DNA from: Psilocybe azurescens
Lineage: Eukaryota; Basidiomycota; Agaricomycetes; Agaricales; Agrocybaceae
Direction of reading: 5' to 3'
Length of the DNA stretch: 23,236 nt
Assembly: GCA_023853785.1 (NCBI GenBank)
Contig: JAJIRX010000255.1
Span: forward strand, 1 to 23,236
This document shows positions 1 through 9,240 of the stretch, in pieces. Both the position numbers and the translations under genes were made by a program. The notes under the pieces are model-generated. The model made no database searches and was not told the origin of the DNA. It saw nothing but the letters and a program-made list of their open reading frames with translations. How positions within the stretch are numbered: the first letter of the stretch is position 1; every line of letters begins with the position of its first letter.

Positions 1-600
1 TAATAAGGTTTACATCACTTGGCGATCACTTGTTAAGAGACTGGTGGGTGTTACCCCTTGTAAGAGCCAAGGTCATTTCTTTAGGAGTTCTCCCTGGTAT
101 AGGACTAATAGCATGATCAATGGGACGGGCGATCACCTCGGGCGCTCGGTTAGGGTTGCTTTGATAGCTGTGTAGGAAACTAAAGGTAGTCTTTGATTCG
201 TAGCGCCGATTAATGGGCCACACTATACTTTAGTTAGTTTGTAAAGTCTACTACACTCATTGGTCCACTAGGAAGTGAAGCCTCAATGCCTAATAGTCTG
301 GTGTATCTCCTACCCTTCACTAGTATAATGTACTAGTTTATTACAGATAACAATAGCAAAAATAAGGGCCTCTGTGTCTCACTAGGAATTGTAAGCTCAG
401 AATGGTTTACACCCTTTCACCAGGCACAGAAGACAAGAGGTCAGCTGCTAATGAGTCTGACAGAGCCCAAAATGTCTCCAAAGAGACTACTTAATTGGAT
501 TTGAGCATCCCACTGGCACAGCAACGGCAGTCCAAAAGCCAGATAAGGCCTGATGGGAGTCAATGCCAGGCATTTGCGTAATCTTTGATATGAGATACCT
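1..600. other. Left-end stretch without a supportable gene
   Basis: A 65-codon minus-strand ORF at 26-223 contains the phrase PIPGRTPKEMTLALTRGNTH. It could be a scrap of a mobile-element or host protein, but I cannot assign a family and see no start or splice context. The rest has stops in all frames. It lies just downstream (minus sense) of the NACHT remnant at 676-1384. Bases of about 519-556 resemble 6716-6755, sharing an exact 17-base core. Confidence 0.2.
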
Positions 601-675
601 CAATGATGGAGATGGAGCTCTTCTGTTTGGCTAAATTCCTTGATTTTGAGTCAAAATACATTGACTCCAATATCA

Positions 676-1384
676 TTAAAACAAGTAGATGTACCAATGC
701 TTGCAAAATTCTAGAAACATTCCAGGATCCTCAATCAAAGAACCATAATGTATTAAAGGTTGATCCATTAATTTGAGTGCATAAGTTGACCACTGCTGAG
801 CATAGGGAACTTTGGAAAATTTCTCCTGAAGAGTGGCATTGTCATGCAGATGGTCTGCTAGTCGAAGATGCCTCAAGAATGACTGGTATGCAAGTTTTGG
901 CAGAGTTGCTATGTCAAGTGTTATATATGAAATAAACTGAAGCTCAGAAATAAATTTGTAGAGAGCAATCAATTTACATTCAATGGCAAAAATACAGAAA
1001 TGGGCAGCTTCCTCATGCCTTTTACTGGGATCAATAAAAATTTCATGTGACCAAGTTGGATCAAGGAGGAAGTCACTGAATGAGGCATGAAGAAATTTGA
1101 TGGGCTTGTTGTTATCTGAGGCATCCGCAATGGACAATAGATCAATGAGTATATAGGAGCTGAACAGTACCCAGGGTAAGTTGCATAAACAACTCCAGAT
1201 TCAAATAGGACTTGAATACAGGAAGACACAATATTGGTTTATCAGATTTGACACTTTTCTGAGTTGTTCCTGAGGCTCTTTCCAGCTGCAGTAATGTATA
1301 GAGCTTAATTAAAATATGGCCAAACACTGAAAAAACTGAAAAAGGTATTTGATATGTACATTTGAAGTTTGAACTTTTGATCAA
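676..1384 (-). pseudogene. C-terminal remnant of a NACHT-domain (NLR-like) protein
   Basis: The minus-strand reading at 676-1137 carries the segment that follows the NACHT ATPase module in agaricomycete NACHT proteins: KPIKFLHASF then SDFLLDPTWSHEIFIDPSKR, continuing through HEEAAHFCIFAIECKL to a hydrophobic tail and a stop at 676. In this family the segment forms the helical C-terminal region; the proteins are thought to act as intracellular sensors. Just upstream, the family-like phrase SSYILIDLLSIADASDNN runs into KPIKFL without an initiator, and 1142-1384 is open in another frame, so a frameshift or intron is needed to join them. No P-loop, Walker B or other ATPase motif was found between 1384 and 2217. 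It therefore looks like a tail without a head. The family is clear from the motif; decay is inferred from the missing NACHT core. Confidence 0.55.
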
Positions 1385-2217
1385 CTCTATTGCAAATTGA
1401 CCACCAAAAACAAAACCAGCTTAAGGATGCTGATGGACCTTCCCCCTTGGTGCGGCCCTACACTTGTTGCCAATACCTACAACTTAGTGTATTTTGGAAC
1501 TCGAGAAGAATATGTGCCAACTGTAGTACCTGTACTCAGCGGAACTCATAAGCCCACCTCTAAAAGGAAAAACCAATGCAAAACATCCCAAGAGATGTCA
1601 TTTTTATGACAGTCAAATAGGTGTTGCATCATAAAGCATGCAATAAGAAGTACATTTCATTACATAGTTTATGAATGCCAAGAATGCTTGAGTCTCTGTA
1701 TGTAGCAATCATAGGATTGAAAGAATGTTGGACACTGTCTAGGGAGCTAACACTGATGAACATTCTTGTGAGACTCTAGTGACAGATAATCTGTAGCCCA
1801 TCAGCATTCTTCTCTGATAATAATGGAAATCTGCCCACTATGTAAGCACACAGACTGGTCACGTTGTTGGGGGCTATATGTTTGTCAATCCTCATCATTG
1901 CTAATACATACTTCAACCTGAGCACCTTGAACATTAGGGTGTATGTAACATCTATCGAGAACTGTGCGAGACAAGGGAACATATATCAAAGAGAAGCTGG
2001 CATATCAGATTCCGGATGGGCTATCAACCCAAGATCCATTATTGAGACGGAGCCATCGATGTCAAGAGACCCCAGTGGTATAGGCTTTCCCTTTGTGTCA
2101 TATCAATATTTTCATCCTGATTCCAATTGTGATTGTCATTGCTATTGTGCGATCAATATAGACCTACAGAGACTCATCAAAGATAGAGGTGTTTAATTTT
2201 GAGCCCAGCAGGAAATC
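1385..2217. other. AT-rich stretch, no supportable gene
   Basis: Two plus-strand ORFs (1397-1609 and 1864-2196) and one minus ORF (1776-1982) are open here, but none has a recognisable motif, splice sites or coding-like composition. The stretch sits where the ATPase part of the left NACHT gene would be expected, yet no GxxxxGKS or IDGLDE motif is visible on the minus strand. Confidence 0.3.
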
Positions 2218-2844
2218 TCATGATAGGTTTTGCATCACATTGAGACTTAGTCGGTTTAGCTGTGAGAACTGAAGGAGATCTTTCAGCACCTTCAAAAGCT
2301 CCAAGTTGATTAAATTCCAGATTAATCTGTCATAGCATGGATTCTCTTCATTGTCATGACCACCACGACTCCATCTATAGACATACAAAGAAAGGGAGCA
2401 GATACTCATAGCAGAATTTGGAGTATCCATGTGGGGCAGCTGAAACAAGTTGTTAAAAACATAGGCTAGGTTACCATCTTTGAGAGCTGGCATGACCTTG
2501 TCATAAAAGCTGATCATTTGCAATAAGAAGAATGTGGCAAATGTGCATACCCCTGGCATTGTGGCAATTGAATGTCCACTGTGAATGATGCTTGGAAGGT
2601 TTTTGATGCTCTTGGCTGTGTGTTGTATGTCCTGCCAGGCAGACCAGCAAAATGGGACAAGCGCTGAGAAATGCACTTTGTTTGCATGGTTACAAAGTGC
2701 ATGTGATGTGAGTGCAATAGATGAGATACTCAATATGTCCAATGTTCTGGATGCCTTGTCCATAATGTTGTCCACAAGCTTGACAGGTAGTGTAGGAAGA
2801 ACCTGAGTGTACTGAAGTTCTGGAAAGTGGGACATGACTCCCAT
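2218..2844 (-). CDS. F-box-like protein, short or truncated
   Basis: The 208-residue ORF has an in-sequence ATG at 2844 and a second ATG three codons on. Residues about 17-60 match the F-box-like pattern common in agaricomycete orphan proteins: LPTLPVKLVDNIMDKA, then LDILSISSIALTSHALCNHA and NKVHFSAL. F-box domains bind Skp1 and recruit substrates to SCF ubiquitin ligases; these fungal families are very numerous and mostly uncharacterised. The remainder (FFLLQMISFYDKVMPALKDG, LINLELLKVLKDLLQFSQL) is leucine-rich and may be the start of a repeat region. Family members are commonly 400 residues or more, so the stop at 2218 probably marks a truncation or an unseen intron. It is on the same strand as the NACHT remnant. 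Motif recognition is fair; integrity is doubtful. Confidence 0.45.
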   Translation of the reverse strand: MGVMSHFPELQYTQVLPTLPVKLVDNIMDKASRTLDILSISSIALTSHALCNHANKVHFSALVPFCWSAWQDIQHTAKSIKNLPSIIHSGHSIATMPGVCTFATFFLLQMISFYDKVMPALKDGNLAYVFNNLFQLPHMDTPNSAMSICSLSLYVYRWSRGGHDNEENPCYDRLIWNLINLELLKVLKDLLQFSQLNRLSLNVMQNLS

Positions 2845-2899
2845 TCAAGGTCCTGTTCAGATTGTTCAGTTTGCACTCTGAGAGTGGCGACATGCATAT

Positions 2900-4163
2900 G
2901 CATAGGGGAAGGGAATGACTTTCAGTTTATGTAACCCTGTTCTCACATCAGATATCAGGAATAAATATAGCTTTGGTCAATTTCATTCGAAGCGTAGCAG
3001 AAAAATTTAACTTTTGCCCCTTTTCTCCAGCACAAGTAGTCATGGCTGGCTTAAATACCTGGGATAAAGGACCAATTACTAGGAAAATATGCATGAGATA
3101 CATGTTAAGCATATCATTCTCCCTGTTCTCATCTTCTTCTGTCACTATAACTGGGCACAACCATTTATGTCACATGTACTTTCTACTGGATTCATGCAGC
3201 CTCTCAAAAAGGGGCCCCAAGGTTTCACAAACATCACAAAGTAGATATTTTTTATAAGGGCTCGTGAACCCCCTCTCTCTTTCTATATAGGGGATATTTT
3301 TCCTATGTTTTCATATATTTTGATGGCTGTGAAAAAAATATGAAAATTTCAACATATAAGGACACTAGGTGTCAGGTTTGACTTTCTTTGAACACAAATA
3401 AGACAGCTAACTTTTTAAAGAGTTCCTGAATGAGTTCAGCAAAGATCTCTAGTAATGGTGGAACCTGTGTATGTCATCTGCTTATATGAAAAATGGAATA
3501 TAAATCTAACCAGTGCCGGAAACAGTCTGTAAGAGCATGATTCTGTCTCATTAAACTCAAAAATGCCTTCTTGACCTCTAGCGCCCTATATTTCAAGTTT
3601 TAGCCTTCAAAAAATAAAATTTTCTAAGCCCTCCGGAACCTCCCCTCCCCTCCCCTACCTCAGGTCACGGGCTAAAATTCCGGGGCCCTTGCAGCGTCTG
3701 GGACTTTCAATTCAGTTGAATTTGAAGTCGACCACGTCTTTAAGTCCCACTATCTTGCTTAGAGCCAATAGCACATTCTGTACTATCCTGCATTCCCTTT
3801 CTTTGCTACTAGTACTGCCAACAAGTCATGGACGCCGTTGCCGCAAATATGGACATAACTTATGATTAGAATAACAAGTCCTCCAAGATGCTCACTCTTT
3901 ACTATCTACCACTCCTGCAATTCGATTTGAAGGGTATGAAGCTCTGTTAGGAACTCGGTGAGGTTTTCAAGATCTATGCTTGTCTCAGCAAGATCGAGCG
4001 TCTGCATGTTCATAATCATGCGGCAGCACTATCTCGCTCAATCTCAGGAATGCAGAAAGCGTACTGAATTGAACACACACCCCAATTGACAATATAGATA
4101 TCGGCCATCTGCACTCCGACGGAAATGAGTGGTAGAAGCTTTGGTTGTATACCATACAAAGAC
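2900..4163. other. Intergenic stretch with a composition boundary
   Basis: No ORF here has supportable coding features; the 94-codon plus ORF at 2973-3257 and the minus ORF at 2948-3160 cover the same bases and neither is recognisable. Base composition is AT-rich to about 3,600. A C-rich tract (CCTCCCCTCCCCTCCCC type, about 3638-3655) and a more GC-balanced region follow, so the left 3.6 kb may have a different origin or a decay history such as RIP-like mutation. The last 100 bases are the 3' flank of the DUF6533 gene. Confidence 0.3.
3308..3346. repeat. AT-rich inverted repeat (hairpin)
   Basis: The left arm TTTTCATATATTTT (3308-3321) pairs with AAAAAATATGAAAA (3333-3346) with one mismatch around an 11-base loop. 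It lies in gene-free AT-rich DNA. It may be a terminator-like or mobile-element-derived hairpin, or chance in AT-rich sequence. Confidence 0.5.
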
Positions 4164-5318
4164 TTACCCAAAGACGATATGAGCTTTCGAGACTTGATTC
4201 AGGATCGCCAAGGGTGTCATGGCTGCAAAAATGGCTATTTCAAAGGACGTCAATAAATTGAGCGTCCTGTGTGTTAATAATGGCAATGAGACAAGCTTAC
4301 AGCACACTATGAACATTATCCATGCCCCATCGCGAGTAACAAGTCTCACAACCGGCACTTTCATCTTGATCAGGTCGTATTTGACCGCTGTCAATACTCC
4401 CAGTAATACGTGTGTAGCCCAGACAGAAGCACTTGAATACCGACATGGTAGAAGGATAAGCTACGCCGTATTTTTTGGGGGGACAGGTGGCTTGAGGTTT
4501 TGGCTCACCAGAAATAAAGCACTGAAGAGTGCGTCTCACAACTGTCGCAAACACCATCATACCGCACATCAACCGACCTCGGTCCAAAGACCGCATCAAC
4601 CCCAATCTGCCCACAAAAGAGAAACAGGAGGAACGCCCCTACACGCTTATCTCTCTGATGCAGAGCATATACTACATGACGAGTGAGTTTCAAAAATAGA
4701 AACAGAAATGGAAATGAAGTGGAAATTATTCAGACAATGCACAATAACTGAGGAGACGGATAATACGGGTGGGGAACGTACCTCGAAGCATGAGAATGCT
4801 ATCCAATGCAGCGACCAAAACGCACCCAGCAATTATCTGAAATATAAACCACCTCTTACAATTCCTCTCGGGTACGTCCGTGGATGATAATGTCCAAAAT
4901 ACTAAGAACACGTTGACGCTAACAAAGCCATCAGCCAATCGTATGTAAAGACCAGACCGCAAAGCGGATGATGGGACCACGGATGGAGGGTTGAATGAAG
5001 AACTGACCAACCTCTGTGCGATAATACCCACGTATCGAGCGATCATGTATATGACCCTTACGGCTGATAGAGGTAATCTAATTCAAGAACCCGTTCCGCT
5101 TAATGAACTGGTAATTTAAAACGATAGAACAAACATGCCCTGTCCATGTTGAACATAACATGCGAGTGTGAGACATACCTCCAGATATACCGAATCTCCT
5201 CATTCAGCGTGATCACATATTCGTACACGAGAACTGCTAGTGAAGCCACTTTTCCATGATAGTATAAGCAATAAAGCTTCAGCTTATCGGGCAAAGGACG
5301 GACGTACATGTGGACCAT
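4164..5318 (-). CDS. DUF6533 multi-pass membrane protein, five exons
   Basis: Five minus-strand exons join in frame to about 257 residues: 5318-5179, 5077-5012, 4918-4782, 4671-4509 and 4431-4164. Donors are GTATGT, GTTGGT, GTACGT and GTGAGC; acceptors are TTAG, TTAG, GTAG and CAAG; introns are 77-110 bases. Exon 1 gives the DUF6533 signature SLAVLVYEYVITLNEEIRYIW. Later exons give VIYMIARYVGIIAQ, CKRWFIFQIIAG, LDSILMLRVYALH, GAFLLFLFCGQIG, CETHSSVLYFCASV and LVTRDGAWIMFIV, all in the family's usual order, suggesting six or seven membrane segments. DUF6533 proteins are common in basidiomycetes and their function is unknown. The stop at 4164 lies inside a perfect donor (GTAAGT at 4167-4162), so a short extra exon may extend the C-terminus. 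Family members are often 300-350 residues. No internal stop or frameshift was found; this is the most intact gene here. Confidence 0.75.
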
Positions 5319-6180
5319 TTTCGAATGTTAATATTCTGCGCTAGCTCTCGAGATAGGATATCCGGGTCATCCATCAACAAGGGCGGCAAGACCAAAACTC
5401 TAGAGGAAGAGAATGTCGCGAAGGGGGATGGAGGGGAAAATGATCATGGGGGAGGAAGATATCTCTACATTATGACTACACTAGGATTTTAAGGGAGGAG
5501 ACGACCTGTGAGAATTACACCGATTACCCAGGGCGCCGTTCGGGCCGCCATGTCCAGATCAAATTAATTGCTCAACATGTACTGATGAATAGCAACATCT
5601 GAGCATATTGTGACAAGCGCCTTCCCTTTTTCGATTGGAAGGTATCTTCTAAATCAATTCAAGCCTTCTCAGAGAGTCAGCCTATAGGGCATCAACTGAT
5701 TACTACTTACTCTGCACCTCCATGTCGTAGATAGTTCTTAGTAGTCGGATTTATATTTACGTAGTTTATTGTGAGTTTTATCGAATAGCTACATCACGGT
5801 CGTATTTATTACTCCGGCGGCTACAGAGCATTCGGCGGTTCCTACATTTGCGTAATTCTTATGGTAAAGTTGATAAATGATCGATCGTCTGATTGACCTA
5901 GTGCATAAGTATGTAACACTGACAGCTGCTGCTTAGTAATTCAGTAATTGAATTGTCCCTATCCGGTCCCACATAGGCTAAATATAGACTACGAACGATT
6001 CGATGATTTGTGGCGGTAGCAGGGCAACAAGTTCTCATAGTCTCCAAGGATCCCCATTCCCGGTCACAGTCGGACATTGATATGTTCCTCGTACTTCAAT
6101 TACTTGCAATAGCTATTTTCACAAGTCATAGATTCAGGGGCTTCCGCAGGCTCCTCCCGCTACCCCTGATTTAAACTAGG
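5319..6180. other. Intergenic region upstream of the DUF6533 gene
   Basis: Stops are dense in all frames. The stretch should include the promoter of the minus-strand DUF6533 gene on its left side, but no distinct TATA or CAAT element is obvious there. A 60-codon plus ORF at 5310-5492 is antisense to the start of that gene and has no recognisable features. Confidence 0.3.
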
Positions 6181-6187
6181 TATAAAT
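6181..6187 (+). promoter_or_regulatory. TATA-like box ahead of the ORF at 6215
   Basis: The sequence GGTATAAATGCAGC is a good TATA-box match about 30 bases before the first ATG of the small plus-strand ORF at 6215. It could equally belong to a decayed LTR, since LTR promoters have the same layout. Confidence 0.3.
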
Positions 6188-6214
6188 GCAGCAGAAGATT
6201 CAGAAACTGGTAAA

Positions 6215-6540
6215 ATGTCGCTTTTTCTTGTTGCGCGATCTTCCGGTAACATAATACCCACCATCCTAATATCATATCTCCTCCCAAGATCGTCGATACG
6301 CGATTTCAAGATCTTACCGACAGTGCCTCCATTGAATGATAACTGGAATAATCATGACTGCAACATCGCTGATGTCTTAACGTCTTGACAACGCCAACAC
6401 CGACTACCGACGGCACCCTAGATTTTGCCTCGAATTGCACGGTGGATCTCTGTACCCTCACCATATATCCCTTGTCTACCTATGCGCTATGTACTGCATC
6501 CCTCTGGATATATCATTTAAAAATCCGTCACAATGGGTAA
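6215..6540 (+). CDS. Small unidentified plus-strand ORF(s) behind a TATA box
   Basis: The ATG at 6215 opens a 57-residue ORF (MSLFLVARSSGNIIPTILIS, stop at 6388) with a hydrophobic start. The next plus-strand frame, about 6370-6540, is open and reads TTPTPTTDGTLDFASNCTVD then LCTLTIYPLST before a stop at 6540. The two overlap by a few codons in different frames, so they may be two exons or one frameshifted gene. A possible donor (GTAACA at about 6245) has no good acceptor before the second piece. The NCTVDLCTLT phrase reminds me weakly of the extracellular start of RTA1-like (PSP-1) membrane proteins, but the YGYxPSL motif that should follow is not clear. No downstream exon was found. Treat as unidentified, possibly decayed. 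Confidence 0.25.
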
Positions 6541-7252
6541 ATATTCCTGGGCACAAAAGGAGGGATTGGGATACCTGACATCAAATTCCTTTGCGGTAAA
6601 GAGGAAGATCGCCACATAATGCGGACCCTCAAATGCGCCTGGTAGGGATGATGGTGCCACCATTGTTTCAAAATGGATTCCTATAAAGGCAATATTTTGC
6701 AACATCCGCCCACATAGGCAGCAGTCCAAAAGCCAGACCAGGGCTCATAGGAGCCCCCTACTGCGTCGGTCCATGGTCCGTGTCAATTTGAGTGGACCTG
6801 AATTTTTGTACTTCGAATATCTCTTCGTCCGCCACTCCAGAGTTTTTGCAAAACAAAAAAACAGAATGCATTCATCATCAATCCCAGAATGCCGGAACGA
6901 TCGACCACCAAAACAACGATGAGTGCGATTTCAACCAAAGAACAGACTGGTTCAACAGGCGATGGGCCCAAACGTGAGGATAAATTACCGATGTTACACA
7001 CGATTGACTTTCCCAGCTAGGAAGATGGTCGTTCATCCTCGTTCAAACCACTTATGATGGATCAACTACATGCAATATTTCTATCCCATTCGATCAGCTT
7101 GGAAACTGACTAGTATGGCGAGTAGATTGTAATCTCAATTCCCACAAAATCACCCGATTTATTGGAGAGAAATTAAGGCTGGCTTCGAATTCAAAGATTA
7201 TGGTACGATTGGACCTTCTTCATGCAGACCCCAAATGTACAACGTACATCTG
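6541..7252. other. No supportable gene
   Basis: The minus ORF at 6517-6729 reads IAFIGIHFETMVAPSSLPGA and AFEGPHYVAIFLFTAKEFDV without stops. It looks somewhat protein-like, but I cannot assign it and see no partner exons. 6792-6977 (plus) and 6783-7001 (minus) mirror each other and have no recognisable features. Bases 6716-6755 resemble 519-556. Confidence 0.2.
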
Positions 7253-7815
7253 CTATGACTGACTATAGTTTTGCTCAATAGAATAGTCTTTGGAAAGCTT
7301 CCAAATTGTGTGATCTTCTGCGGCAATACTGCGGTAATCCAGCGCTGTCAGCCAAACTCTGAATAACTTAGTGTTGAACACGACAATGTATCGAGTATCT
7401 AGCTTGTAGGACATTAATTTTGTATAAAGGCGAACACATTTTAGGGAGGAAAAGCATCCCAAATCATGGTCAACTTCTTCGCATCTGCTGCTACTTTTCT
7501 CGCCATTTCCATCGCTGATTTGACCACTTCCCAAAGGTCTGGCGAGAGTCCTGGAACCATTCCGGTCGTTGTCCTAGCACCCATCAGCTTCAACATGTAC
7601 TTTATCCATCCTTGACGGACCAGTTTGAATTCGCTGACACCGTACCGATAGCACATCTCTTGGAGTCAGCAGCTCAGGAATCGACATACTTCCTCCTCAC
7701 CCGTTCGTGCAACCTCACTACAGATTCCTTCTCTTCAGATGTGAACAAGGTATGATGAGCATCCTCACTGCATCGTATCAGGAAATGCTAGGCAACTGTA
7801 TCGTGCGGGTGTAAT
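7253..7815 (-). pseudogene. Decayed gene of unidentified family
   Basis: Three minus-strand stretches read like one protein broken by lesions. About 7790-7677 gives SEDAHHTLFTSEEKESVVRL and HERVRRKYVDS, ended by a TGA at 7676-7674. After a frame change, 7656-7441 gives SEFKLVRQGWIKYMLKLMGA, then PGLSPDLWEVVKSAMEMARK and AADAKKLTMIWDAFPP before a stop. 7420-7253 gives VWLTALDYRSIAAEDHTIWK. The charged, helix-like composition suggests real former coding sequence, but I recognise no family. The nonsense codon plus frame change argues for a pseudogene. An intron between the last two pieces is possible. Confidence 0.4.
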
Positions 7816-8253
7816 TGAACGAAGCTCTTTCTGTTGGTCTTGTCTCGCTTGTTGTTGTAAAGATAATGAAAGCTATTTATAAACAAAAAAGAGCGTAGTT
7901 AACTACTGTAACACCTTTTGCTAATATTCCGGCAGAGGTTAAACCCCCCGAAGGGCAATAGAGGGTGTAAACGGCCTATCTACCGCCGCATCATAGTCCG
8001 TATATGACTATCACCAACCGAAGCCAGAAGCCTCAGCCTCCCCTACAGCGCTAATCTTCCCCAACATCCATCCACCGTGTGCTATAAAGTTGCTGACTAT
8101 CGTACAACATGCTCTGCGACGATTTACAAGTCAGTTTACCACAAGAATGAATCGTGAGATGAACAAATACCTTAGATCGTCGTAGCCCTAACCCGATAGC
8201 ACAGTGACATCCGTTCTCTACTGATTGGTGTCAGCGTAATCCAATGAACGAGA
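7816..8253. other. Gene-free stretch
   Basis: I see no ORF with coding features here on either strand. A GTAAGT donor on the minus strand at about 8273-8268 just to the right belongs to the uncertain ORF at 8254-8553. Confidence 0.3.
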
Positions 8254-9000
8254 TTAGCTGTGAAACTTACCCATAAATTTGAGAGAGTCATCTTTCATGA
8301 ACGCGAGGCAGTCATGACTCGATCTCCGTGAAAAGGGAGCAATAAACCCTGGGACGATGCCGATAATCACCCTTAGCCGGAGAATGATAGGTTTCGTTCG
8401 CGGTTCCACGGTTTGCGGAAGACAATACATTGCGTCAACACTTGCGAGATATCTTGATAATGGTGCATGATGAATCCTAACGGATGTGTGAATGAGTTTG
8501 TGACTTGCAGGAAGGCGGTGTGGTGTAAAGGTTGGATTGGGAGCCGAGAGCATGGTTTAGAGCTCGGCCTGACATACATGGCGCATGGAAGGGGGAATGG
8601 CGGGTTAAGGAGGGAATATGAATTCAATGAACGCCAAAACATCGCGACAGTCCCGCTGCGTCATGAATTACTGAATGGACAAAGTGTCGTCAGCAAAAGA
8701 CACTACGAATAGCACAAGAAACGTACCATGTGCCATGTCATCTTCGCCAGACATCCGTAACTCATCCCACAGCTTGAAACCACCCTGTGCCCTATTGGTA
8801 GTCGGCCTTCCCTCAACGGCACTGTGTCGTGATGATAGAAGCTGCGTGAATGCACAGTTTGCCGGAAATCGATACGTCATGGCAGGAGCATATCCAGTGT
8901 TTGATGGAATGACAGGCGATGCGAGGGTGCACACTTTGCCGGAAATCGATATGTTGCATTCGAGAGTAAAATCTTCATAGCGGGGCGGCAGTACATGCAC
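8254..9000 (-). pseudogene. Uncertain decayed coding region, family unknown
   Basis: Several minus-strand ORFs overlap. 8254-8553 reads VIIGIVPGFIAPFSRRSSHD then CLAFMKDDSLKFMG and stops being protein-like exactly at a GTAAGT donor. 8668-9000 ends in GGFKLWDELRMSGEDDMAHG followed by a GTACGT donor. The LWDELRMSGEDDMA phrase is faintly like the last exon of SEC61 (WEMGMRESGGPETAAFGD), and part of this region is repeated beside SEC61 copy 1 at about 9055-9240. One explanation is another scrap of a SEC61 3' end; another is an unrelated gene. Evidence is weak in either case. Confidence 0.2.
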
Positions 9001-9240
9001 GGACCAGAGCCGATAATCGAGGCTGATGTTCTATCACATCAGTGGGTATGAGTCGATAGAATGGCGAGGTAAGAAAGCGGATATGAGTTCGGTGGACGTC
9101 GAAACGTCACGACGCCACCTGTGTGTCATGCATCGCCGAATGCAAGGAGTGTCATGAACAAGACACATCAGGAATAACACAAGTAATGTACGTCATCTTT
9201 GCGCGACATTCACAAGCCATCTCACAGCTGGGAATCCAGC
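8595..9240. repeat. Diverged direct repeat, about 8595-8795 and 9055-9240
   Basis: Stretches near 8610-8775 and 9065-9232 align throughout, for example GGAATATGAATTCAATGAACG with GGATATGAGTTCGGTGGACG and CATCTTCGCCAGACATCCGT with CATCTTTGCGCGACATTCAC. The units are about 455 bases apart in the same orientation. Between them, a 20-base word around TTTGCCGGAAATCGATA occurs twice (about 8859 and 8934). This suggests a local tandem duplication at the 3' edge of SEC61 copy 1. Confidence 0.6.

Noticed and set aside
1864..2196. 110-codon plus-strand ORF in the AT-rich left block
   Set aside because: No recognisable motif, odd composition and no conserved context; likely a chance ORF.
4231..4330. 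A sixth intron in the DUF6533 gene (GTAAGC...CACAG at about 4303-4270)
   Set aside because: It would be only 34 bases long and splicing would create a TGA; the frame is open without it.
4219..4686. 155-codon plus-strand ORF
   Set aside because: It is the antisense shadow of DUF6533 exons 4-5 and the intron between them.
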